Source: Lewinella cohaerens DSM 23179 (GTDB lineage Bacteria; Bacteroidota; Bacteroidia; Chitinophagales; Saprospiraceae). From it: a DNA stretch of 55,983 bases. The stretch covers positions 175,259-231,241 of the forward strand of contig NZ_KB903609.1 of assembly GCF_000379805.1 (NCBI RefSeq). The letters are read 5' to 3'. The position numbers and the translations under genes were made by a program. Positions within the stretch are counted from its first letter, which is position 1, and every line of letters starts with the position of its first letter. Below are positions 49,636-55,983 of the stretch, one piece after another. The notes under the pieces were generated by a model. It was not told where the DNA came from and made no database searches. It worked only from the letters and a program-made list of their open reading frames with translations.

Positions 49636-52600
49636 ATGATTTACGCCCTAGTCGTTGCCATCGACCAGTATCCCATTGCACACCATCGCTTGAACGGATG
49701 TGTCAATGATGCAAAATCACTGGTTGCTTACCTGGAAGGTAACTACGACTGTGAAGAAATATCGATCAAAACCATTTTTGACAAGGATGCTACCAAAGCG
49801 AACATTGTCGCTGGTTTCAAGCATTTCCAGGCGGCTAAAGCCGAAGATACTTGCTTACTTTATTATAGTGGACACGGATCACAAGTCGTCTCACCCACTG
49901 AATTCCATCACATTGACCCCGATGGCAAGCTTGAGACACTCGTCTGCTGGGATAGCCGTATTGCATCCGGTGGCTACGACTTGATGGACAAAGAATTGTC
50001 TTACCTAATTTGGGAGGCAACTCACCAGCATAATCAACACTTTGTTGCCATTTTTGACTGTTGCCATTCTGGTACCAACACCCGCGATGTACGGGTGACT
50101 TCACGTATGGCAGAGACGGCTCGTAATATTCCAACTGTTAATGACTTTTGTGGCAAGGAGCGCTACCAAAAAGGCGCAGCTACTGCCGGGCGTATTGATT
50201 TAACACCTCCCCGAGGCCGTCATGTAGCACTTGCGGCAGCTAGTGCCAGTGAGACAGCCAAAGAACTACGCATTGGCGAAACGACCAGAGGTGCATTTAC
50301 GTACAACCTTATTTCTTTACTGGAACAGTACAACGGGCAGCTCACTTACAGCCAGTTAATTAGTAATTTAAAAGTACTCGTATCTAACTACGTTGAGAAA
50401 CAATCGCCTCAGATTGATGCTTCCGTCGAAGAGGATAAAAAGCGTTATTTCTTAGGCCAGTTGCCTAAGACAAAAGCACCGAGCTATACTGTCAATTTTG
50501 ATAAAAAAGCAGATAGCTGGGTAGTAAACGCTGGTGCTATCCACAACTGGCCCGCTGACCGTGCCGGAGAGATACAACTAAGTGTCGACAATATCCAAAT
50601 GAAGGTCACCAAGGTTGACATGATGCACTCGGAGTTGGCCGACAGTTCCAAGCTTGACAAATCAAAATCCTACCTCGCCAAACTCGAACAACTGCCCGCT
50701 CGACAAATCAAGATTGCCTTAGCCAAGGATAATGAAGCCGAAGGCAATAAAATCATCAAGCAAGCACTCAAAGATCGGGCTACACCCATTTATTTCGAAT
50801 TCACCAAAGATCCAGATCAGGCAGATTATTGGGCAAGAGCCATTGATAACACCCTACGCCTGACCTTTCCAGGGGAAGATCGTCCGGTATTCCGCCGTTT
50901 AAAGGGCTACACCTCTGACAATGCAATGATTTTTCTGGATGATACAGAGAGTGTTGCCCATTGGCACCACGTCAAAAACATCAACAATCCTCGCACTACG
51001 CTTAAACGCGACGATTACCAGATTGAGCTTTTAAGAGTAGACCAACCCGGTGCATGGCTGGAGGATGACGATTGTCCTGCAACAGCTGTAAATTGGCAAG
51101 AGGAAGTCGTTTTCAACTATGACTACGATGCCTCTAAAGAAGGGGATGAGAAATGGCTACAACCTGCCTTTAGGCTGAGAGTAAAGAACACAAGCAAAAG
51201 GAAACTTTACTTTAGTGTCGTAAATATGCAAGCCGATTATGCTGTGAAAAACAAATTCATGGCACTGGAAGTACTAGAAGAAGGCGAAGAAGCTTGGCTA
51301 TTGGATCGCATGGACAATGGAGATACTTACAAGTGTATCGCACTAGGGGTAGATGATGCATTTCTGGCCCACGGTGTCAACGAACTCACCGAGTACATGA
51401 AGGTATTTGTGAGCACTTTGGAACTCTCTACTGATGGCTTCAACCAGGAAGCCCTGGAAATGGATAATCCTACCCATGTTACCTTGAAAGCAGGTCGCAA
51501 CCCAGCCAACCAGTCTCCTAAGCACGATTGGACGGTAGAAGATATTATTTTAAAAACAGTCCGGCCAACCCGTGAAGTGCAAGTTGGTGGCGGCGAACAG
51601 AAAGAAGTAGCCAACGCCATCACCATAGAAATGCCAGCTGGCGTAAGTAGCTTAGCGACGTTAAATTGCCAACCGGAGGCCGCTCGTAATTTATCAGGTA
51701 GCACTCCCCTACCCGATTTCCCCGCTGGCTGGTCGAACCATGATTTGGCTGAAGGTCTGAGCCAAAAGCCACCAGTAAATGTCCTGGAGTTTTACAACTC
51801 GGAGGGTGCCGACAAGGTGAATGCAGATAACCCCATCAAGGTGAAACTCAACCTGATGCCCACCGAAGATGAGTTTGTCGTTCCCGTCGGTTTTGACCCC
51901 GAAACGGGGCTGTACTACCCGATAGGAATGATGGATGAAGACGGTATGGTACTGATAGAAGACTTGCCCGACCCGACCCCTAGTGGCACGCGTAGCCTGG
52001 GAGGTTCCATCAAGATTTTCTTCCAGAAAACGGTGGGCAAATACCTGCCTTTCGTATACCAGCACCCACAGTTAGCTATAGGCACTTTTGTAGACGCTGA
52101 TCCGCAAGAGAAAGCAGCTGTTGGAATAAAAATTGATTATAACACCGATGCTGCTGCTGTAAAAGCAGCCGTAGCTGGAGCTGACCGTATTGTGATGTAC
52201 ATTCACGGCATTATTGGCGATACGCTGGAGATGCCGAAGAGCATTCGACTGGTCAAAGATGCTGCTGGCCATACGCTGGAAGACGAGTATGACCTAGTCC
52301 TTACCTTTGATTACGAAAACCTCAATACACCAATTGAGGATACCGCCCAAGCATTGAAGGACAGATTAACGGCCGCTGGCCTCGTTGCAGATCACGGTAA
52401 AACGTTCCATATTGTAGCACACTCTATGGGTGGCCTCGTGAGTCGTTGGTTCATTGAAAAACTAGAGGGCAACCAGGTTGTCAATCATCTTTACCAGCTG
52501 GGTACTCCTAACCAAGGTTCGCCTTACGGGTCACTGTATGAAATGGCGACGCCGCTACTGGCGAATGCTGTTAACGGAGCAGCCTTTGTGCAGCCTTATG

Positions 52601-53022
52601 TTATTCCATTGCGGGTGGTGGGCAAATTTTTGGATAAACTATTCTTCACCCTCAAGCAGATGAATTCTGATAGTGACTTCCTCAAGGCGCTCAATGATGG
52701 CAGTGATCCTGGTATTCCGTATACCATTATTGCGGGTAACACACAGTTGATTCCACCTGCTGTTGCCGGGCCACAGGCGAAGTTATTACAAAAAGTAATG
52801 GCCCGCTTCAAGAGCCGTGGGCACTATGATGCGCTAGATTTACTTCTATTCAAGTCTCCCAATGACATTGCGGTGAGCACGGAGAAAATCAAGGTGATCC
52901 CTGGAGGTACCGAACGGCAGTTTCCACCAGTAGTTTTGGAGTGCGCCTGTGATCATATCAGCTATTTTGGCAATCCGGCTGGAATAGACAGCATGGCGCA
53001 GCTGATGCTGGGTGAGGATTAA
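49636..53022 (+). CDS. Orthocaspase (peptidase C14) fused to a C-terminal alpha/beta hydrolase
   Basis: The 1128-residue protein has no signal peptide. The N-terminal caspase domain (1-270) shows the His/Cys dyad: His80 in YYSGHGSQV and Cys143 in FDCCHSG, with LVVAIDQYP at its start. The C-terminal 280 residues form an alpha/beta hydrolase with MYIHGIIGDT (oxyanion strand), Ser930 in AHSMGGLVSRWF, a probable acid Asp1077 in SPNDIAVS and His1107 in CDHISYFG. Residues about 270-840 are beta-rich with no known domain. The caspase could cleave the same or another protein and release or activate the esterase. Such pairs suggest conditional self-damage or lipid attack, but nothing here proves a defence role. 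A convergent terminator separates it from pdhB. Confidence 0.85.
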   Translation: MIYALVVAIDQYPIAHHRLNGCVNDAKSLVAYLEGNYDCEEISIKTIFDKDATKANIVAGFKHFQAAKAEDTCLLYYSGHGSQVVSPTEFHHIDPDGKLETLVCWDSRIASGGYDLMDKELSYLIWEATHQHNQHFVAIFDCCHSGTNTRDVRVTSRMAETARNIPTVNDFCGKERYQKGAATAGRIDLTPPRGRHVALAAASASETAKELRIGETTRGAFTYNLISLLEQYNGQLTYSQLISNLKVLVSNYVEKQSPQIDASVEEDKKRYFLGQLPKTKAPSYTVNFDKKADSWVVNAGAIHNWPADRAGEIQLSVDNIQMKVTKVDMMHSELADSSKLDKSKSYLAKLEQLPARQIKIALAKDNEAEGNKIIKQALKDRATPIYFEFTKDPDQADYWARAIDNTLRLTFPGEDRPVFRRLKGYTSDNAMIFLDDTESVAHWHHVKNINNPRTTLKRDDYQIELLRVDQPGAWLEDDDCPATAVNWQEEVVFNYDYDASKEGDEKWLQPAFRLRVKNTSKRKLYFSVVNMQADYAVKNKFMALEVLEEGEEAWLLDRMDNGDTYKCIALGVDDAFLAHGVNELTEYMKVFVSTLELSTDGFNQEALEMDNPTHVTLKAGRNPANQSPKHDWTVEDIILKTVRPTREVQVGGGEQKEVANAITIEMPAGVSSLATLNCQPEAARNLSGSTPLPDFPAGWSNHDLAEGLSQKPPVNVLEFYNSEGADKVNADNPIKVKLNLMPTEDEFVVPVGFDPETGLYYPIGMMDEDGMVLIEDLPDPTPSGTRSLGGSIKIFFQKTVGKYLPFVYQHPQLAIGTFVDADPQEKAAVGIKIDYNTDAAAVKAAVAGADRIVMYIHGIIGDTLEMPKSIRLVKDAAGHTLEDEYDLVLTFDYENLNTPIEDTAQALKDRLTAAGLVADHGKTFHIVAHSMGGLVSRWFIEKLEGNQVVNHLYQLGTPNQGSPYGSLYEMATPLLANAVNGAAFVQPYVIPLRVVGKFLDKLFFTLKQMNSDSDFLKALNDGSDPGIPYTIIAGNTQLIPPAVAGPQAKLLQKVMARFKSRGHYDALDLLLFKSPNDIAVSTEKIKVIPGGTERQFPPVVLECACDHISYFGNPAGIDSMAQLMLGED

Positions 53023-53095
53023 GAAAGTGATATGTGGATTTTTCATCACATAGACACATAGGCTTTTTACATAGCCACATAGATTTTTTTTAATA

Positions 53096-53130
53096 AAAAG
53101 GGCAGACACTTTACAAGTGTCTGCCCTTTT
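53096..53130. terminator. Bidirectional terminator between the caspase and pdhB genes
   Basis: Perfect 16-bp arms AAAAGGGCAGACACTT (53096-53111) and AAGTGTCTGCCCTTTT (53115-53130) with a 3-nt loop have A/T-runs on both sides. It can stop transcription from both directions, closing the caspase gene and pdhB. Confidence 0.9.
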
Positions 53131-53256
53131 CTATTTAAGACAACAAGCCTCAACAATAGAGACTTTGTCGATGCATTCGTCTTGGCGGCTTTTAACACCG
53201 TCAACATTGTGTTTCTTATCCCCTTCCTCGTCAAGAAGTATCCAGCGTAATTTGCC

Positions 53257-54240
53257 TTACTTCACGTAAGATACTTCTTTTACTGCCTTGATAATCTTTT
53301 CTGCATTTGGCAGGTAAGCTTCAACAAAAGGAGCAGCATAGGGAAGGGACACATCCGCAGAGTTTACGCGAATAACTGGCGCATCCAGATAGTCGAAGGC
53401 GAATTTCTGTACTTCGTAAGCCACCTCGCTAGAAACACCAGCAAATGGCCAAGCTTCGTCTACGACGATGAGGCGATTGGTTTTCTTAACCGATGCTACG
53501 ATGGTATGATAATCCAGCGGGCGAATGGTACGTAGGTCGATAACCTCGGCACTGATGCCTTCTTTCGCTAATTCTTCGGCTGCTTCCAGCGTTGGGAGCA
53601 TCATCTTATTGTAAGATACCAAAGTGACGTCGGTACCTTCGCGGCGTACAGCGGCTTTACCAATAGGTACGAGGTACTCTCCTTCTGGTACTTCTCCTTC
53701 GAAACCATAAAGCATCTCTGATTCCATCACACAAACAGGATCATTGTCTCGAATGGCGGATTTCAACAAACCTTTAGCATCGGCAGGATCAACACAAGAA
53801 ATGACCTTTAAACCTGGCGTATTGGCCATCCAGCTTTCGAAAGTCTGTGAGTGTTGCTGTGCCAACTGTCCGGCAGAACCAGACGGGCCTCTGAATACAA
53901 TCGGGCAATTAAACTGCCCAGCTGACTGTGACAATGTCTTAGCCGCATTGTTCACAATCTGATCGAAAGCCAGAACAGCGAAGTTCCAAGTCATGAATTC
54001 AATAATAGGACGTAAGCCGTTCATAGCAGCTCCTACTCCAATACCAGCAAAACCTAGTTCTGCAATTGGCGTATCGATAACCCTTTTAGGGCCAAACTCA
54101 TCCAGCATGCCTTTACTTACCTTGTAAGCACCATTGTACTCGGCAACTTCTTCTCCCATGAGGAATACATTCTCATCACGGCGCATCTCTTCAATCATGG
54201 CTTCCCGTAGGGCATCCCGTAAGGCTAACTTTCTGGACAT
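53257..54240 (-). CDS. pdhB: Pyruvate dehydrogenase E1 component, beta subunit
   Basis: The 327-residue protein forms the E1 heterotetramer with an alpha subunit to decarboxylate pyruvate with thiamine diphosphate. Family blocks are MGEEVAEYNGAYKVSKGMLDEFGPKRVIDTPIAELGFAGIGVGAAMNGLRPIIEFMTWNFA, then VFRGPSGSAGQLAQQHSQTFESW and VDEAWPFAGVSSEV. The Glu near residue 31 in MGEEVAEYNG is the cofactor-activating acid of this family. The alpha subunit and E2/E3 genes are not adjacent. A strong promoter (54276-54305) lies just upstream, so it is a single-gene unit. Confidence 0.95.
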   Translation of the reverse strand: MSRKLALRDALREAMIEEMRRDENVFLMGEEVAEYNGAYKVSKGMLDEFGPKRVIDTPIAELGFAGIGVGAAMNGLRPIIEFMTWNFAVLAFDQIVNNAAKTLSQSAGQFNCPIVFRGPSGSAGQLAQQHSQTFESWMANTPGLKVISCVDPADAKGLLKSAIRDNDPVCVMESEMLYGFEGEVPEGEYLVPIGKAAVRREGTDVTLVSYNKMMLPTLEAAEELAKEGISAEVIDLRTIRPLDYHTIVASVKKTNRLIVVDEAWPFAGVSSEVAYEVQKFAFDYLDAPVIRVNSADVSLPYAAPFVEAYLPNAEKIIKAVKEVSYVK

Positions 54241-54275
54241 ATTTTAAAATGTTTGTTTTTTTCTATTTAGTGGCA

Positions 54276-54305
54276 CAAAAATAATAAATCAATGCTTTGT
54301 TGCAA
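54276..54305 (-). promoter_or_regulatory. Promoter of pdhB
   Basis: On the minus strand TTG (54305-54303) is followed after 19 bp by TATTTTTG (54283-54276). The start should lie near 54270, giving about 30 nt of leader to the ATG at 54240. Confidence 0.7.
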
Positions 54306-54344
54306 GCCAAACAGACCCAAGGTTTCTAAAAGAAGGTCATAATA

Positions 54345-54375
54345 TTGCTCTAAAGCGCAATTTAGCGTATTTTTG
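54345..54375 (+). promoter_or_regulatory. Plus-strand promoter reading into repeat copy C
   Basis: TTG (54345-54347) and TATTTTTG (54368-54375) are separated by 20 bp, a near-ideal promoter. The start would be near 54382. The transcript would contain repeat copy C entirely and could continue into the lipoprotein-ytxJ-mnmD-ribD genes, or form a separate structured RNA. Confidence 0.65.
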
Positions 54376-54451
54376 CGGCGCGATTTAAAAATAAACTATT
54401 CAGTGGGCTCGTTGGTTTGCATGAGTAGGATATTTATCCCTTGAACACAAT

Positions 54452-54574
54452 TATTGCGCAAAAAATAAATTGAGCCTTCTTTTAGGTTTTCCAAAAAGCT
54501 GACACGCTTGAAATGAACCGCTTAGTCTGCTTTTTGAAAAACGTCGGCTCAATTTATTTTTGTGCTGTTTCTAA
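54452..54574 (+). repeat. Palindromic repeat family, full copy C
   Basis: The 123-bp copy has left end TATTGCGCAAAAAATAAATT, the AAAAAGCTGACACGCTTGAA core and right end GTGCTGTTTCTAA. Outer arms AAAAAATAAATTGAGCC and GGCTCAATTTATTTTT are nearly perfect complements. The right end has TTG (54534-54536), 18 bp, then TATTTTTG (54555-54562), a complete promoter signature, 58 bp before the ATG at 54621. Confidence 0.88.
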
Positions 54575-54620
54575 CAAGGCTTTGCCTAAAAATAACGGCA
54601 GAGCACTAAACTAAACCTCC

Positions 54621-54779
54621 ATGAAAATTTCACGCCAGCGTATCAGCCAAGCTTCTTTGTTTTTCTTTGCTACCGTATTGCTTTCTTCTTGCAATCGTGG
54701 TTATGGCTGCCCTTCTAACTTTGACTTAGGTGAAACAGTTATCGAAGCTGCAAACACACTTGTTACTTTCTTGTTTTAG
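54621..54779 (+). CDS. Small lipoprotein (52 residues), RGYGCPSNFDLGE type
   Basis: This short gene encodes MKISRQRISQASLFFFATVLLSSCNRGYGCPSNFDLGETV followed by IEAANTLVTFLF. The lipobox LLSSC places lipidation at Cys24. The mature peptide of about 29 residues has a second cysteine in GYGCP. Peptides with the RGYGCP block are found as small Bacteroidota lipoproteins of unknown role. It is 46 bp after repeat copy C and 37 bp before ytxJ, so it is the first gene of a likely four-gene operon. The redox neighbour YtxJ makes the free cysteine notable. Confidence 0.7.
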   Translation: MKISRQRISQASLFFFATVLLSSCNRGYGCPSNFDLGETVIEAANTLVTFLF

Positions 54780-54816
54780 GCTGACTTTTCAGTACTAACA
54801 ACCTTCAATTAGAACT

Positions 54817-55161
54817 ATGATTAAGTGGAATGCTTTGACGAGTGTCGTCGAGGTCAATGACCTTGTAATGCAATCTCATCAGCAAGCTTGTCTTATTTTC
54901 AAGCACAGTACCCGATGTAGCATTAGCAGTTTTGCAAAAAGTCGGCTGGAAAATGATTGGAATCTTTCCGATAAAGATATCCAACCGTTTTATCTCGACT
55001 TGATCGACAACCGTGCTATTTCTAACTACGTTGCTGATCATTTTGGTATTGACCACGAATCACCCCAAGTGCTTCTGATAAAAAATGGGATTTGCGTTTA
55101 TGACACTTCTCATCTCGATATTTCCGTAAACGGTATCCAGGAAAAATTAGCGGCAGCTTAA
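54817..55161 (+). CDS. ytxJ: Bacillithiol system redox-active protein YtxJ
   Basis: The 114-residue thioredoxin-like protein has a monothiol active site in FKHSTRCSISSFA with Cys34 and matches YtxJ, which works with the bacillithiol pathway in Bacteroidota and Firmicutes. It probably removes bacillithiol from mixed disulfides or monitors thiol stress. The YLDLIDNRAISNYVADHFGIDHESPQVLLI block gives the cis-Pro-like SPQVLL motif. It lies in a row with the small lipoprotein, mnmD and ribD. Confidence 0.9.
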   Translation: MIKWNALTSVVEVNDLVMQSHQQACLIFKHSTRCSISSFAKSRLENDWNLSDKDIQPFYLDLIDNRAISNYVADHFGIDHESPQVLLIKNGICVYDTSHLDISVNGIQEKLAAA

Positions 55162-55171
55162 ATGAGGAGGA

Positions 55172-55846
55172 ATGGAAAACATTGCCCGAGTTATTGAAAC
55201 AGAAGATGGGTCACACAGCTTGTTTAGCGAGCAATTTGACGTAGCTTACCATTCCAAGTACGGCGCTATTCAGGAATCTGAACATGTTTTTATTCAGGCA
55301 GGCCTAGTGCCAGCGATGGCAGTCAAATCATCTGTTCGAATTCTAGAGATGGGCTTTGGTTCTGGTCTTAATGCCTATTTGAGTTTGTTATTTGCAAAAG
55401 AGCAGGAAAAGGCCATCTTTTTTGAATCGATCGAGGCATTTCCTATTCCCGCTCAGCAAGCCGCATACCTCAATTACCCTACCTTACTGAAAGGTTCACC
55501 CGAAGACTTCATGGCTTTACATCAAGCTCCTTGGAATGAACCCGCTGTCATTACACCAAAATTTACTTTACATAAAAGCGCAGGCACCATTCAAGATACG
55601 CCATTGAGTGGTGAATTTGATGTTGTTTTTTTTGATGCTTTTGCACCAAGGTCCCAGCCAGAACTTTGGGAAGCACCTGTATTTAAAAGAATCTACCAAG
55701 CCATGGCCCCCGGAGGTATATTCGTCACCTATTGCGCCAAAGGAGTTGTAAAACGTTGCTTACGCGATATTGGCTTCCAGGTGGAAGGTATCCCCGGCCC
55801 TCCTGGAAAAAGAGAAATGACCCGAGCGATTAAGATAAATACATGA
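55172..55846 (+). CDS. mnmD: tRNA (5-methylaminomethyl-2-thiouridine)(34) methyltransferase, MnmD
   Basis: The 224-residue enzyme methylates nm5s2U to mnm5s2U at the wobble position of certain tRNAs. The SAM loop is in ILEMGFGSGLNAYLSL (about 61-76), and the DUF752 signature FDAFAPRSQPELWE follows near residue 150, with FVTYCAKGVVKRCLRDIGFQVEGIPGPPGKREMTRA at the C-terminus. It is the stand-alone MnmD form; the oxidoreductase half (MnmC1) found in gamma-proteobacteria is absent. It is 10 bp after ytxJ and overlaps ribD by 4 nt (ATGA). Confidence 0.93.
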   Translation: MENIARVIETEDGSHSLFSEQFDVAYHSKYGAIQESEHVFIQAGLVPAMAVKSSVRILEMGFGSGLNAYLSLLFAKEQEKAIFFESIEAFPIPAQQAAYLNYPTLLKGSPEDFMALHQAPWNEPAVITPKFTLHKSAGTIQDTPLSGEFDVVFFDAFAPRSQPELWEAPVFKRIYQAMAPGGIFVTYCAKGVVKRCLRDIGFQVEGIPGPPGKREMTRAIKINT

Positions 55847-55983
55847 GCCTGAAATCTCGCCTAATGCAGCGGTGCTTTGATTTAGCACGCCTGGGAGCAG
55901 GTTATGCCTCACCAAACCCCATGGTTGGTGCAGTCCTTGCTTGCGGCGAGAAAATCATTGGTGAAGGCTACTTTGCAAAGGAT
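55843..55983 (+). CDS. ribD: Riboflavin biosynthesis deaminase/reductase RibD (5' part only)
   Basis: The visible 47 residues, MSLKSRLMQRCFDLARLGAGYASPNPMVGAVLACGEKIIGEG then YFAKD, match the start of the bifunctional deaminase/reductase of riboflavin synthesis. PNPMVGAV is the hallmark of the deaminase domain. The catalytic HxE and PCxxC motifs lie beyond the window. Its ATG overlaps the mnmD stop by 4 nt, so translation is coupled. Confidence 0.9.
   Translation, partial: MSLKSRLMQRCFDLARLGAGYASPNPMVGAVLACGEKIIGEGYFAKD

Larger units (their letters stand above)
54241..54620. other. Intergenic region with divergent promoters and repeat copy C
   Basis: This 380-bp region holds the pdhB promoter (54276-54305), a plus-strand promoter (54345-54375), and the full repeat copy C (54452-54574). 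No ORF is seen before the small lipoprotein gene at 54621. Confidence 0.7.

Noticed and set aside
53041-53092. Repeated CACATAG words after the caspase gene, considered as a CRISPR or IS remnant
   Set aside because: Units are 7 bp, irregularly spaced, without spacers or terminal repeats. A simple sequence motif before the terminator is the better reading.

Overview
The window looks like chromosome from a free-living member of the Bacteroidota, most likely the Saprospiraceae (Lewinella-like). Signs of this are a type IX secretion C-terminal sorting domain, an Oar-like TonB-dependent receptor, promoters of the Bacteroidota form (TTG, about 20 bp, TAnnTTTG), a bacillithiol-linked YtxJ, DUF2795 and DUF2256 proteins, and few Shine-Dalgarno sites. 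The genus is inference. I see no transposase, integrase, phage gene, plasmid gene or CRISPR array; this is mostly core chromosome.

Layout. 1-4.2 kb: a partial conserved protein, a CCG-domain/ferredoxin pair, a phosphoribosyltransferase and a patatin lipase. 4.3-10.1 kb: a secreted lamin-tail protein and a highly expressed TonB receptor. 10.2-15.1 kb: a methyltransferase, a two-gene ABC importer without its binding protein, and a subtilase. 15.3-20.9 kb: WbqC, a dynamin-like GTPase, DUF2256, a cytochrome oxidase subunit III-like protein and three uncharacterised envelope or cytosolic proteins. 21-26.2 kb, minus strand: cytidylate kinase, a helical-repeat protein, DUF2795, a transglutaminase-like protein and queA. 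26.6-32.8 kb: a MacB/FtsX-type permease, a 982-residue hybrid histidine kinase with an AraC-type output domain, and an iron-sulfur photolyase. 33-37.1 kb: ccmE, a CcmF/CcsA heme lyase and a DUF2520 protein. 37.2-42.9 kb: lipoproteins, tRNA-His, LptE, an orphan MoxR/Mg-chelatase-type ATPase and a CtlX-type hydrolase. 43.1-47.8 kb: acetyltransferase, DUF819, TspO-like, galK and yebC. 47.9-53 kb: a YARHG lipoprotein, DUF2306 and a 1128-residue caspase fused to an alpha/beta hydrolase. 53.2-56 kb: pdhB, a 52-residue lipoprotein, ytxJ, mnmD and the start of ribD.

The most unusual feature is a dispersed palindromic repeat of about 122-124 bp, with four full copies (397, 11081, 32848, 54452), one internally deleted copy (37111) and two probable end fragments (49562, 38736). 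Its right end carries a TATTTTTG -7 box. In four of five copies with a right end beside a gene start or upstream region (32848, 54452, 49562 and the reversed 11081) that end points into a gene starting 17-46 bp away. This suggests a portable promoter or leader element. A second GC-rich family (identical 51-bp copies at 44817 and 45764, with a 45-bp perfect palindrome beside the second) brackets the TspO-like gene.

Terminators are easy to see. Several pair perfectly only in the RNA of one strand because of G-U pairs, which shows which gene each serves.
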